NCBI GenBank assembly: GCA_015345905.1
Contig: JADDTR010000007.1
Coordinates: 310,001-374,000 of the forward strand
Direction: 5' to 3'
Source of the DNA: Aotearoamyces nothofagi
Taxonomy: Eukaryota; Ascomycota; Leotiomycetes; Leotiales; Tympanidaceae
DNA length: 64,000 bases
The translations under genes and the position numbers were made by a program. A model generated the notes under the pieces. That model did no database searches and was not told where the DNA came from. It was given only the letters and a program-made list of their open reading frames with translations. This document shows, in pieces, positions 47,217-59,930 of this stretch. Each line of letters begins with the position of its first letter. Position 1 is the first letter of the stretch.

Positions 47217-48854
47217 TTGCCACAATACGATCGAAGCTTTACTCTGGTCTTGACGAACTTGGCGTTTAAGCTGTCCTTGTATTATTTCTCGCAGAAAATA
47301 TAGTTCTGGATTAACATTCATAGAATAGCATTACTTGGCCAAACCGTAACTGGGCATCTATAAAAGTTTAGTCTACCCGCCACTTATAGGCCAGGATTTC
47401 GGGCCGGGTGCAGACTACAGCGGTGTAATAAAACATATCTTAAAATCATATTGTCGGTCGTCGTTTATCTGTGATGGGTTGCTATTCTCCCCTGTTCGAT
47501 GAACATCTGTACCCTCAAGGAATTCGCCGACTACTCTATGTCTACCCCACTTCCGCACGAGGAGTCTCCTGGCATGTAGAGATGGACCTGAGAGAGTTGC
47601 GGTTGGGGATTTTTTTGTTGTTATATTTAGATAAGTAGATTGATGGATGGATAGATAGATACGGATGTATATATATATCTATAAAAAAAAAAAAAGGAAA
47701 AAAAAAGAGGAAAGAAAAAGGCAAAGACGGATCACGTCGTAATTCCAGACCTAATCCCAAAGAAAAGAACCCGGGATGGCAATTTCATATCTTGACCGAT
47801 GCTGTAGGTTGGAATGAGTCTGGAGATGAGGGAAGTGGGCTGGGGGAGGGAGGGAGGAGGGTTGGTCAGGAAGTAAGTAAGTAAGTAAGTGGGCGTCATG
47901 TGATGAGAAGGGAAGGAGGGGGAGAGAGAAGGAAGCGATCTCCATCTCCATCTCCATCTCCCCCCTCCTCCAATCAGCCCAGTTAGTCAAGATATAATAT
48001 CTATCAGGACCCAGAAAGATACCAGCCAACCTCACCCAGTTCTACCCTACGCCGAGGCATATATATCATTTATTATCCCATATGAGCGAGCGGTAACATC
48101 ACAACAGCCCCTTTCCCATCCCTTCCCATTCCTGTACTTATTTTTTGGGAGCGCTTTTTGGGTGGGCCGAGATCGGGATCGGGATCGCAAGATAGATATA
48201 TGCTTTGCTGTCCTTGCGGGACTGGGGTTGGGGTTGGAGGCGTTGAGAGCGGGAGAGCGAGCGATGCGCCCGAGCAGGTTGGAGAGAGGGGGCGTGGAGC
48301 AGAATAAGTTCCGTGGGACTCTCCTCCCCGAGGGTCTCCCAGGTTGGAGGAGATAGGGCTGGAGATGGACGGATTCGGCGCTGGGATCTTGGCGTGTCGG
48401 GAGGTGTGTGCGATGGTAGTTGGTTGTGGTATTGTTGCTGTTGCGGATTTTGTACACGATTTTGGAAGGGGGGTTTGGCGGCGTGTTCCTAGGTTGGAGT
48501 ATCAGCTAGAAATGGCAAGCCGGGTCCCTGCAGCGGGGATTGGGCGGTCAGTGTCGTGGACTCTGCAGGATGTTACTATTGATTGAAAGAACTGTGGTCT
48601 TTTGTCCAAGTGAAATCATGAAATATGGTGGCATCAAATGCCCGCGAATTACACGCGCTAGTTAACCTACAAGGTGCCAGTCACGTGGAGAATATTAGCA
48701 GTTTGTTCAAAGTACGCAAGATGTTTGATGTAGGATCAAGGATCTGAGAGTATAATTGCATTTACATCAATCTCGATGTTTGCGTATTGGTCTTATATTG
48801 CAATACACAGAGACACTTATGAAAGATGCACAAAATATATTACATCGCCATCTT
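47217..48854. other. Convergent intergenic region with simple repeats
   Basis: It contains GATG/GATA repeats (about 47640-47662), A-rich runs (47683-47720), (AAGT)5 at 47871-47890 and a CTCCAT tract near 47938-47961. ORFs on either strand match nothing. I see no gene. Confidence 0.55.
47871..47962. repeat. (AAGT)5 and (CTCCAT)4 microsatellites
   Basis: Five AAGT units at 47871-47890, followed after a G/A-rich spacer by about four CTCCAT units at 47938-47961. Confidence 0.85.
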
Positions 48855-49628
48855 TCATTTCGTCTTAGGCAAGGCAAACGTGCTCTCAACCTCGACAATA
48901 TCATCCTTTAAAAATATAAGCAGAGCACTACAACGCTCGATCGGACGCAACTACGCACCTGGTTCAAGCGGGCGACTTCGACAATGGTTCGCGGAGGGAA
49001 GGCCGTGTCGCCCCACACCTCCTTCTGGGCTTCGTTGACCATAGGGCGGAAGCGGTACATGTCGGTGGTGTACCTAGTGTAGAAGATGATTAGAAAAGGG
49101 GGCAGGTTTGGGATTAGATGGATCGCGCAGTTTCAGTCCGTGTGGGTAGGGAGATAGATACGACGTACACAACGAGGCGGAGACAGTCGCCGAGGGTTGC
49201 GCCGGCAGACGAGGCGATTAGGAGCATGTTTTGGAAGACTGTGTCGAGGGAATGTGTCAGGTCAGGCCAGGTGTGAGAGGGATTGACGATTGGATCGAGG
49301 ACATCTATCTCAAACCTACTTTTCAAAACGCGTACGTAGGCGGGAGATGCTCTGGCAGGGCCAGCATAGTCTTCGTAGCCGTCTATGGAAACGAGCTTGG
49401 AGGTCTCGAAGTCGATGCCTCGGAGACCGGATATGTAGAGAGTGTCGCCGTGTTTGCTGGCGATAGACCACGTCCCGGTGGGTTTGAAACTTTGCAGGAT
49501 TCAAGTCAACCTCGACTGCGATGGCCAAGAGGAGGGTGGGAATGGAGTGCTGCTTACCACCAGGATGGATTGTACAGTTCGACGCCTTGTGGAGAGACAA
49601 AGTCCGGGTCTCCCAGTTCCAACGCCAT
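48855..49628 (-). CDS. RidA/YjgF-family protein (enamine/imine deaminase-like)
   Basis: Exons 49628-49558, 49489-49320, 49238-49169, 49073-48959 and 48905-48855; 158 aa. The predicted frame only emerges after removing four short introns. RidA proteins hydrolyse reactive enamines and imines released by PLP- or flavin-dependent enzymes. Family pattern: DTLYISGLRGIDFETSKLV (first strands), ASPAYVRVLKIFQNMLLIAS, SAGATLGDCLRLVVYTTDMYRFRPMVNEAQ (core helix and strand), and FPPRTIVEVARLNQDDIVEVES with the conserved Arg and Glu that bind the substrate. Length is slightly above bacterial RidA (about 130) because of an N-terminal extension (MALELGDPDFVSPQGVELYN). The exon 1 to exon 2 junction is the least certain. 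It may protect against intermediates made by nearby amino-acid metabolism (inference). Confidence 0.85.
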
Positions 49629-51280
49629 GTCGCGGGATATGGAGACGCAAATCTCGAGTCCACGTGCAGCAAGGGTGTCACGTGCTTCCTGTTTCTAATT
49701 CAGAATTTAGATCTGGCTTAGATCTGATTTAGATCCAGTGGTCGATCTTCCAGTCTGCAGGTGGTAGGGAAGGCGAAGGCGGGAAGTAAAGAGGCGGGAG
49801 TGGGTGGATGTGCGGGTTCTCATCCATGAAGTCCCACGTGGATAACGTGACGACTGATATATGTCTATCGGTCGGCGCCGGTCATGTCCTCCCGTGCATA
49901 CAGCACTACAAAATAAGGTAGATTCGTCCTAAGGTTAGCCGTCTATCCATCTGCAGGGAGAATACTAGATGAGATGGGCAATCGCTGTCGTTGAACTGGA
50001 GATAGCAGCGGCGTGTAGCGGCTACTCGGCAGTCGCGTGTAAAGGATGGTACGGCACTGCACAACACACCCCGCTACTTCTCTACACGTACACCGACATC
50101 TACACCACCAAATCATCGTCCGTAGACATATATACATATATATATATATATATACCGTTGTATATATATTGACCTGATCTACAAGACAGGACAGCATCGC
50201 TCACCAGCGACGCGAGAGTGAGATATCCAAGTCGAGCTGCCGACGAGCACAGAGCTTCGTTCCTCCTTGTTCTCTCCTCCTTATACAGTAGCACCTAACG
50301 AACCGGCCGGCTTCCAGAGCTAGACATGGACGTGGACACGGTCAATGATACGAATACAGACACTGGCACTGGCGCTACGTGCACACGGCACCACGGCCCC
50401 ACGGGTCCTCTACGCGGACATGTCCTACTGTGTATACTTGCAGGCAATGCCCTCCCGTGACATTAGTCCGGCCGAGCGCCCCAGCTAGCCTCCGGGGAGG
50501 ACTGGCCACCCAGCACCCAGCACCCGGCCCCCAGACCCTCAGGCAGCCCGACCCTCAGGCCACCAGGCCACCACGTCTGATATCGCTGACGGCTGACGGG
50601 TCGGCAATCGACGGCCGCGACAAACGCCGCCACGTGATTCGCCAGGGCGGACAAAAGACGGCATGTACTGTATCGTCCTCGGCAAGGGAGGTCGCGAAGC
50701 ATGGCCAGCCAGCCAATCACCTCCCGCCATATCCCCACTCGTCAGCGCTCACAGACCCCCCCTCGGCCAATCCGCCCCCTCCTTCCCCCCCCACAATTCT
50801 TGGGCTACCGGCCCGTTGTGTGTCCGCCGTCCCATGCCGGTGCAGGCTGCGGGCTTACTGTATCTGCCGTCCTCCGCTGGCTCCGCCCTCCCTGCCAAGT
50901 TCTTCCAGATTGCTTCATGCTGGCCACTGCAGGGCAATCCGTTCTGGAAGCGTTCCCCGTCGCCGTCCCCGTCGCCGTCCCCGTCGCCGCCCCCGTCGCC
51001 GTCCCCTGAGCCTGTCTCGCCCATCTCCGCCATGTATTCCGCCATCGCCAGCTCCACATTTCTTTTTCGTTTCCCAGAGATAAGGCCGTGAGGTCGACAG
51101 CTTCGCTGCTCTGTCGATGCTGTTTCCTAGAGATGCGTCTGTATCCAAGCATCAGGTCTCCATCTTCACCTTTTATATATATACATCGGCGTCGTAAGTG
51201 GCAGTGCCAGTGGTGCTGCTAGCGACGGTGTCCACGCTCGCTTTTTTGCTTATCAGGAGCCTCGGGTGATATACGGCGAC
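49629..51280. other. Divergent intergenic region, 1.65 kb
   Basis: This lies between the RidA gene (-) and the permease (+). It holds TA repeats (about 50128-50170) and a GTC/CCC hexamer tract (50956-51007). The right half is GC- and pyrimidine-rich. No gene is supported. Confidence 0.5.
50956..51007. repeat. (CCCCGTCGCCGT)n minisatellite
   Basis: Alternating GTCCCC and GTCGCC hexamers, about eight units, lie about 275 bp before the permease start. The GTCGCC core is shared with the repeat at 44798-44880. Confidence 0.85.
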
Positions 51281-53117
51281 ATGGCGACCATTGAGGCTTT
51301 TCCAGACGATGCCTTCCAGTCGCTCCCCGCGAAGGAAGCCGATTCCCAAGGGAATTATGTCAATAGAGTTGGCAAAGATGAATCCGTACAAGACCAGCGC
51401 ACTGCTCTTCACCGGGGCCTTCGCGCTCGTCATACTACCATGATCGGTATGTCTTTGTTGGCCGATGCGATGGCCGCGCTGGCTGGGTTGATGTCTCGAC
51501 GGCTTGCTAATGATGTACAGCTCTTGGAGGCGCTCTCGGGTCCGGACTGCTCATCGGAACAGGTTCTGCGCTTGCGACGGCCGGGCCTGCTCCAGTTCTC
51601 ATATGCTATACAGTTGTCGGCTTCGTTGTCTGGATTATGCTGACTGGATTGTGTGAGATGGGTGCTTATCTTCCTGTGGCTGCTGGCTTTACTGGATATG
51701 CGGATCGCTTTGTTGATCCTGCTATGGGATTTGCTTTGGGCTATTCGTACGTGATGAAACCCTTCTGAGAGGTCGTGCAGGTCGTGCAGGTCTAATAAGG
51801 AATAGATACTGGATCAAATACGCCATTTCAACAGCCAACCAGCTCAATGCGATGGCCTTGGTTCTGCAGTATTGGGTCCCCCGCGAAAGGGTTAATCCAG
51901 GAGTCTTTATAGCAGTGTTCTTCGTCATAATTCTCATGATCAATTATTTTGGTATCCGCTTCTTCGGAGAATTCGAGTTCTGGCTATCGGGCATCAAGGT
52001 TCTCGTCCTTGTAGGCGTCATACTTTTGACTCTCATTTTGGCTTTGGGCGGTGGTCCAAACCATGATCGAACTGGTTTCAGGTACTGGAAGAATCCTGGA
52101 GCCTTCAATGAGTACCTCGCAAAGGGCGCGCTGGGTCGCTTCCTTGCAACCTGGAACACTATGGGAACGGCCACATTTGCCTACCTCAGTACTGAATTCA
52201 TCGGTGTGACTGTTGGAGAGGCGCAGAATCCACGAAGAAGTATCCCACGTGCAGCCAACCTGATTTTTTACCGAATCTTCTTCTTCTATGTCCTCAGTGT
52301 CCTCTTCCTCGGCATGGTCGTGCCATACAACTCCTCAAAGCTAGCCTTCGCCGTCAAGTCCTCGACGTCCGCATCTGCCTCGCCCTTTGTCGTCGCCATT
52401 GTACTCGCAGGAATTGACGTACTTCCTGCCATCCTCAACGCCTGCATCTTCCTCTTTGTTTTCTCCGCCGGCAACTCTGACCTCTATATCTCCAGCCGCA
52501 CCCTCTACGCTCTAGCTCGCGAAGGCAAATCCTTCAAATTCCTCGCCAAGACCGACTCTCGCGGCCTTCCCCTAGCAGCCCTGCTTGTCTCGTCGCCCTT
52601 TGGCCTCCTCGCCTTCATGAGCGTATCTGACGATTCCAAGACGGTCTTTACCTACCTCGTCAACTGCATCACCATGCTCGGTCTCATCGTCTGGGTTTGC
52701 ATCCTGCTCAGTCACGTCTACTTTGTCCGCGCGCGCACCGCTCAAGGCGTCCCCGACTCCGCACTTCCCTACAAAGCGCCACTCCGCGTTGCAGGATCCT
52801 GGGGTGCGCTAGCCTTCTGTGTCTTGATTGCCCTAACGAAGAATTTCTCCGTCTTTGTGCACACCTCGACACGGAAATTCGACTACAAGAACTTCATCAC
52901 CGGATACATCTCGATCCCCTTCTTCCTGATCCTCTTCATCGGATACAAAATCGTGTACAAGACGCACGGCGTCAAGCCTCTAGAGGCGGATCTGTATACG
53001 GGTCTTGCCGAGGTGGATTTGCACGAGAAGGAGTTTGAGGCAAGCGAGGCGGAGAAGAAAGCGAAGCAGGGTTGGGCCGGGAAATTTTACCGGAGATATG
53101 TTTCGTGGTTGTTCTAG
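51281..53117 (+). CDS. Dicarboxylic/general amino-acid permease (Dip5-like, YAT family)
   Basis: Exons 51281-51446, 51521-51746 and 51806-53117; 567 aa. A hydrophilic N terminus of about 45 residues precedes LRARHTTMIALGGALGSGLLIGTGSAL, the canonical first membrane segment of fungal amino-acid permeases. Then come LTGLCEMGAYLPVAAGFTGYADRFVDPAMGFALGYS (split here by intron 2), STEFIGVTVGEAQNPRRSIPRA and SAGNSDLYISSRTLYALAREGKSFK. Twelve hydrophobic segments are present and the C-terminal tail is charged. Proton-coupled import of acidic or neutral amino acids at the plasma membrane is expected; Dip5-type specificity is a guess from overall pattern. Intron 1 splits an Ala codon and intron 2 a Ser codon. 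It is a distinct paralogue of the permease at 23.5 kb. It converges with the 2-oxoglutarate oxygenase. Confidence 0.93.
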
Positions 53118-53570
53118 GGTGTTGTTCTGCTGCGCTGTGTTTAGGGTTAGCGTGATGTTAATGGTAGAATGACTCGAGAGATCGATGGCACTGTACATGA
53201 CCACAGAAGACAAAATTAGGAATGCTAGAAATGCTATGTTGGATAGAATAGAACGCAGTTGAATTTTCTATCTCGACAGCATGTATGCAGATATGAAACT
53301 TGATATCGTGGCTAACTCCTAGATCCAGCCTTCCTAGAGGAGTTGCGCTATATAAACGGATAAATCGATTTGTTTTTTTACCTAGCCAGTTGATGTCAGA
53401 TTTTCGATTTCCTAAAAGTCTGGCCTCGCGAGGAATCCCCTATCCTGTCATCCACCCGCCCCTTTCCCCCCTTCATCTCTTGTAAGGCCCCCCCTCAGGC
53501 TACTTATATTTATGCTACGGCTGCTTATGCTTATACTACACCTCCTAGTCGACCAGCTTGTGTGCCATGT
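53118..53570. other. Convergent intergenic region
   Basis: This short spacer lies between the permease and oxygenase 3' ends. I see no gene or notable repeat. Confidence 0.6.
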
Positions 53571-54960
53571 CTAATAAGCTTCAACCACAACGTCATTTGC
53601 GTTCTCGATAGAAAGGGTGGACAGATCTGGGATCTTGGTCTTGGAAACGTCGCCGCGCTCGAAGCGGAGCTGGCACCACTGTTTGCTGGGTGTTAGCTCT
53701 GGGTGGTGGGGTTGTGGGGATGGGAATGAGATGAGGATGGAACAACGAGCAAACGGGGGGTTTGCTTCGGGGATCTGGGATAGGGTATAGAGGTGATAGA
53801 ATAGCTTCAGGTAGGGCTGGAAAGGAGAGGAAAGGGGGATGTGCTACGTACATTGCCACAGGACATGGGCTCGTATCTGGGCGGGTTCTGCTCGTCGGTA
53901 CAGGTCGGCAGGACGCCAACGACCTCGTTGAAGTTGAAGCCGAAGAAGAAAGGCATGCTGATGCGGTCCGTGGTGGCGCGACTGTAGACACGGTGCACAG
54001 TCGAGACGAACCTGCGGTTCGACACGCGCTGCAGGAAATCGCCGATGTTGACGACGAAGGTGCCGGGCACGGGGGCGGCCTTGATCCACTCGCCGCCGGC
54101 ATTGAGGACCTGCAGGCCGCCCGTCATGTCCTGCCAGAGCAGCGTGAAGCACTGCAAGTCCGTGTGCGAGCCCAGGCCGACGTCGGTGGCGGCGGCAGCC
54201 TCGGCGGGCGTCTTGGCCGGGTAGAAGTTGTACACGCCGTCGGCGCCCGGGTAGTCGGTGATGCGGTCGAAGTAGTGCTCGGGCAGGTCGAGGGCCAGGG
54301 CGAAGACGCGCACCAGGCGGCGCGCGAGGGTCAGGCAGGACTGCCAGTACGCCAGCGTGTCGCGCTGGAAGTTGGGGATGTGCGACGTCTTGTCCCAGAC
54401 GAAGTCCTCGCTGCGGATGAAGGCGCGCACTTCTTCCGGCACGGCGCGGACGTCCTTGGCGTCCGGGTCGTGCTTGGGGTCGTAGCGCCAGGAGAAGCCT
54501 TCTTTGATGTCGGCCGTCTCGGTCGGCGAGACGTGCGACGTGGCGCTGGCGGCCCAGCCGTTGTAGTGCTTGGAGTGCTTCCTCGACACGCTCTCCTTGA
54601 CCTCGATGGGCTCGCGGAAGAAGCTGCGTCTGGTCAGCAGGAGTCCAGGCTGCGCGGGACGTGGGACGGGCCGACTCACCGCACGCACTGCTTTGCCGCG
54701 TCCTGGATGGTTTCTTCCTTGATGCCGTGGTTCTTGATATAGAAGAAGCCGATGCTCTGGGCTGCCTGTTTTATCTCCCGGGCCAGGGATTGGCGAGCTG
54801 GCAGGTCGCGGTAGAGGCCGGTGAGGTCGATGATGGGGATCTCGTCTGGACGGGCATCTCGGGGCTCAGCGATCGATACGTCGCGGAAGACGTTGCCATA
54901 CGAACTCATCAGCTCCAGCTTGGTGTATCCCGGGGCGGTGTCTGTCATGGTGGACGACAT
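53571..54960 (-). CDS. 2-oxoglutarate/Fe(II) oxygenase, isopenicillin-N-synthase-like
   Basis: Exons 54960-54680, 54623-53852 and 53678-53571; 386 aa. The DIOX_N part has EIPIIDLTGLYRD and SIGFFYIKNHGI (about residues 40-85). The jelly-roll core carries the iron ligands His and Asp in GLGSHTDLQCFTLLWQD and the distal His in VSTVHRVYSRAT, and the 2-oxoglutarate anchor Arg-x-Ser in DRISMPFFFGF. GTFVVNIGDFLQRVSN is the conserved pre-His strand. The C terminus (after the last intron) is WCQLRFERGDVSKTK. The family hydroxylates, desaturates or demethylates small molecules; the substrate is not predictable. Adjacency to an NCS1 nucleobase-type permease raises the possibility of a nucleobase hydroxylase related to thymine 7-hydroxylase, but I see no decisive signature. 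GC content is high in exon 2. Confidence 0.9.
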
Positions 54961-56436
54961 CTCGGCAGATGATTGATTCTGTATTATGCTTGAACAGCGA
55001 GTCGCAGTGAGGGTGGTGCTATCGCCGACGATACTGGAAACGCTGTTATATCATACATATAACGTAGCTCTATATATGTAGGCCTCTATATATGTAGGCC
55101 GCGAATAGCACATAACAAGAAGGGAGGGGGCACCCAATCTACCGGAGATGATTCATGATCGGACGGCAGCGACCGATATCTGTCCAAGTCACCCGAAACC
55201 CCTGTTACCCAGCATTGGCAATTGGGACTTGGAGGCCAAGAAGAGGACAGGCTATGATCATCTCGGTGGGCTGCTCCGGATATGATAAGGAATCGAACTA
55301 ATCCACTGTAGTTGATATACTTCCCCAGTCCCACTGGACTTGGGGAGTTTCGCTCGACGCGGCCTTTGATATTTCTTGTGCTGGAACTCCGGCTTATGAC
55401 TGGAACTCCGGCATATGGATAGATGGGATATATCCTGTATTTGGGTCAACAATTGCCACCTGCTAACCACCTAACAGAAGCATCTTGCTTGTTTCTGTGC
55501 CGAGGACGCCCTGATATGATATATTCGACTAGCCACCCCGTTATCGATAAGAGTCTCTGCATTGAGCTACTTGCTCTTTGACCGAACTGGGGGTCCTGTA
55601 CTTTTATCTATACCTTCCTCCGACCTGGCATCCGCTTCTATCAGGACAGGACATCGCGAAAGCACACCCATCCGACGTCCTCTGTCAAGTCACCATGATG
55701 CCAAGACCCCAATAATATATATGACGAGGCCAAGATTAGCCAGATACGAATCTAGATGCAACGATTCATTCCTTTTTGCAGACAGTAGCATTACATTACA
55801 GTAAAGCACTGATATACATTTATCACAGCCCCTGGCCAGATCCAAGCCCACATACAGGTTGTTATCTTCAGCATCACTGTCGCCAAGTGCCAAGCTCTGT
55901 AGAGCTACAGAGTTTACGGCGCAGCATTCCGCACGGCAAGATTTGGCTATCTGCCAGATGTACCGAGATGTCGGCGTACGCAGTTCAGCTTATCATTATC
56001 CTTGCAGGACCCTTTGGGGCAGTTTGGCTGGCATGGCTGGTACAGTGACAGCCATGTCGGTCTTGGCGAGATAGGGAGCGGTATCAGCTTACGCAGTCGT
56101 CTTTCCTGTAAGGGCTTCTTGCTGTACAGTACAGTACATGCATACCTTCTGAATCCATATCCAGGGGATCCTCCAAACGGGGTGCATCGTCCCGCGGCCA
56201 ATTCTGTATCTGGAATCCTTGCATGCGGGCTTGCCCAGGAGATATCCAGCCCTCTCACTGCATGATAAGCCCAGCCTGGTTCTATCAGCCTTCTTTTTCC
56301 CGTTATCTCGTGGCAATTTCATTGGAACCCCCAGGATGTATATATCAGTGAGATCCGGTCCCGCGGTCTCTGGCAAGCTGCCAGATAGCCTACAAGTCCT
56401 ACTCGTTCGAAGCGACTCGGTCTCGTTAGTACCACC
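54961..56436. other. Divergent intergenic region, 1.5 kb
   Basis: This is the promoter region between the oxygenase (-) and NCS1 permease (+). It contains two close copies of CTCTATATATGTAGGCC at about 5506x-5510x. Frames are short and unrecognised, and I see no gene. Confidence 0.5.
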
Positions 56437-58311
56437 ATGGCAGTTCTTAGCGGTATTCGTCAGAGATTCCACGTCGTAGCAAAGGGCGGCGAGGGTGCTC
56501 ACGATGGGGATATCTGGCTCGAGAACGACGATATCAGACCGTTGGCGCTGAAGGATAGGACGTGGTCGCAATTGACATACTTCACCTTCTGGTTCTCTGC
56601 TACCGCGACTGGTAACTATACGACCGTCCCTGACGCGACTTGCTCTAATATATTGTAGTGAGCAACTGGTACGGTGCATCTTCAGCGCAGGCTCTAGGCT
56701 TGACCATGTGGGAATCCCTGGGCTGTTCCCTCGGTGGTCAAATCCTAATTGCCTTGGTTATTGCTTTGAACGGTCGTCCTGGTGCTGTGTATCATGTTGG
56801 ATATCCGGTGTTAAATAGAGCTTCGTTTGGGATCTACGGTGCCTGGTGGCCAACTTTCAACCGCGCTGTCATGGCTATTGTGTGGAACGGTGTCAATGTT
56901 CGTATCGTGTCCAGATTCTTCTGGTATATACTGACAAGTGCCAGGCTGTTCAGGGGGGGCAGTGTGTCTATGTCATGCTTCATGCCATCTTCCCAAGCAT
57001 TGCTACTCTCAAAAATACCATGGGCTCAGGATCAGCTCTGGACACTGGCGGCATGATTGGGTTTACAATCTTCTGGTAACCAAAATGTTCCTCCAGAGCG
57101 GCCGCCATATGCTAACCGGCCCTTCCAGGCTCGTCTGTTGCGGATTCCTGACGATTCCAATCCCGAAGATGAAAGGGCTCGTCTATACAAAACTCGGCGT
57201 CTTCGTCGTCTCAGCAATCTCCATGCTTGCCTGGTCTCTGACGCGCGCTGGCGGTATTGGATCCGTAGCACGACAAGGCTCTACAATCCACGGCTCCGAC
57301 AAGAAGTGGCTCATCATTCGATTTACGATGCTGGGTGCGGCTAACTGCGCGACCTTTGCATCCAACGCGGCAGACTTCCAGCGATACTGCAAGAAGCCCA
57401 ACGACGTCCTCCTTGGAAACATTGTCGGGTTCCCCCTTGCGAATTTCTGCGTCGCTGTCGTGGGCAATATCGTCGCGTCATGCTCGACACTCATCTTCGG
57501 GAGCTTGGTCTGGAATCCTTTAACCATGCTCGATATGTTCCAGACCCAGGAGTACACAGCAGGAAACCGAGCCGGATGCTTCTTCATCGCTCTGATGTTT
57601 GCTTACTGCGCCATCTTCTCCTCGATTTTCGAAAACAGCTTGCCGGGTAAGTCTAGCATCACGCGCCATGTCTTATATTTCTAACCGTCTTCTCGTGCAG
57701 CCGGAAACGACATCTCTGCTCTCCTTCCCAAGTACATCAGCATCCGTCGTGGCATGTTCATCTGTCAAATCATCACCTTCGCCATCAACCCATGGTTCCT
57801 CCTCGGCTCGGCCTCGATCTTCATATCCTTCCTAGCCTCCTATCAAATCTTCCTCAGCGCCATCACCGGCGTTCTGCTGTGCAACTACTACGTCATCTCC
57901 CGCGGCTACTTCAACATCCCCGACCTCTTCTCGTCTCGCAAGTGCGGCGACTACCACTACTACCACGGCTGGAACGCGCGCGCCTACATCGCCTACGTCA
58001 TCGGCATCATCCCGAACTTCTACGGCTTCCTGAACAACATGGGCGTCGCGGCCCCGATCGGAGTCACGAGGTTCTATTACTTCGCCTACCCCGTCGGCGT
58101 GCTGCTCTCGTTCGCGACCTTCTGGCTGTGCAACCTGGTGTCGAAACCGCAGGCCATGAAGAGCTTGGACGAGTGGCTGGAGCCGAGCAACTATGTGCGT
58201 CCTGAAGATGGCGTCCTCGAGGCTGTCGACACGGAGAGCTCTGGTGGAGGAGCCGAGGAGGGAAAGGCGGAGGTTGCGGAGAAGACGCAGCCGGCGAAGA
58301 GTCTGGACTGA
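56437..58311 (+). CDS. NCS1-family nucleobase/nucleoside/thiamine permease (Fur-type)
   Basis: Exons 56437-56611, 56659-56897, 56945-57075, 57129-57646 and 57701-58311; 557 aa. The family imports purines, pyrimidines, allantoin, uridine, thiamine or related compounds with protons. Signatures are NDDIRPLALKDRTWSQLTYFTFW (start of TM1), SNWYGASSAQALGLTMWESLG, ALNGRPGAVYHVGYPVLNRASFGIYG, AVQGGQCVYVMLHAIFP, ANCATFASNAADFQRYCKKP (TM6 substrate region), LPAGNDISALLPKYISIRRG, and NYYVISRGYFNIPDLF near the end. Twelve membrane segments fit. The C-terminal tail is Glu/Lys-rich. Intron 2 has a GTTCGT donor; only that site restores WNGVNAVQGG. I group it with the Fur (uracil/uridine/allantoin) branch rather than the Fcy branch, but the substrate is open. 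Confidence 0.91.
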
Positions 58312-59748
58312 TGGCAAAAGATATGGTTGCCGTTTCGGTCGGGCAGATGGGCTATTCTCGTAGACTCGGAATGGGTATCAGACCTTTTTGTTGAGTAGAT
58401 ATATGGTAGGCAAAATCACCAGACTTCTAGAATTTGGGCTTGAGTATGTGAAGGATTTATCACCGATCGATATGGGTATTTTGGTTGTATTTTTGGTTAT
58501 ATACATTACCACTAAACACGCAGTCCAATCTTCCCTCATCATCACTAAACACGCAGTCCAATATCTCCCATCTGTCCCAGTATCCAGACTTCTGCAACGC
58601 GAGGAAGTGGGCGGAAGACTTTTCAAAACCTTCAAGCGTGGCTCTTTCTCGTCGGGGGATCGTTTACTGATTATATAGCTATACTATATCGAGATGGATA
58701 TGATATCATCTTGTAACGCACCATCCTATCCCTCCTCCTCGAAGTTGCGATAAAAACTCTAATAATTACATTATAACTAACTAACTATATATATTTATAT
58801 ATATATATATACCGAGCCACATCCTGTTCCAAAACCACACGGAATCAACCCGTTATAATCTCCCCCCCCCCCCCCCCCCCAGCAACCCCTCCCCCCTAAA
58901 ACACGGAACCAGATCTGGAAAAAAACTATAAAAAAAACTGCAAAGTCTTTTCTGTACCCCCCCCTCTCTTTGCTCAGTATCAGCTGCTATATCTTGTATA
59001 TAGATAGGGGCCGCTGGGCGGGCTAACGCCTGCATGCACGGCAGCAGGACAGAGCAGTCTTTTTATCTATCCGCCGAAAGAGCTGGCGAGGAAGGGAAGA
59101 AGAAAAAAAAAGAGAGTCGGGCAGAAGGGGAGCGGGTGGGTGGTCATGCTACAGCTAGATTGAAGATGTCATCGAGTCGCAATATACGGTGCGTGTATAT
59201 ATATGTAGTGATAGGTCGGAAGCCCCTGCCCTACAGCCCGGTCTTCCCTTTCCCTTACCTATCTGCATCTTTCGTCAACCGGCTTCTCGTCGCCACCGCT
59301 CTCCATCTCATCACCGCCACGATATCCCCATCCCACTCCACCAGAATCCCCCACGCAACCCACACAAGTACATCTCTCTCTCCCGCCCCCCTTGGCATGA
59401 GCCCGTAGCCATCCTTTCTCCACAACACAGATCTTAGACATAGCATGATGCAACATATCCGCATTCAATGATGCCATAACCACAAGACCCGACCCGACCC
59501 GACCCAAAAAAAAACCCCCCCCCCGTCTCCGTCCTACAGCAGCAGCAGCGTGCTGTACTTTGTACAAGTAAGTACAGAGGAGCGGAGCGGATCTTCCGTC
59601 GAAGAGAATAGCGCGTATTGATCTCTACCCCCGAACAACCCCCCCCCCAACAATCCCTTTCCGGCTTTTCTTTGCTTTTCTTGTTCAAATTCAAGAAAGA
59701 GGAAAGTATATATCAATTCGAGAGAGACTTCGACAGCGACGCTATGGG

Positions 59749-59821
59749 GTTTTCTTTTCTTTGCTTTTCTTTTCTTTTCTTTTCTTTCTTTTCTTTCTTT
59801 CTTTTCTTTTCTTTTCTTTCT
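59749..59821. repeat. Polypyrimidine CTTTT tract
   Basis: 73 bases are C/T only, except for one G, built from CTTTT and CTTT units. Mirror symmetry of such tracts can favour triplex structure. Confidence 0.85.
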
Positions 59822-59930
59822 GCAGGTATCTAGATCTGCATTGCTCTCTCTCTCTCTCTGCATGTGATGATAATGAATATAACGACACCAAGTTTCCAAA
59901 ACCCCCCCTCCCCATCTCCCTAGCTGCATC

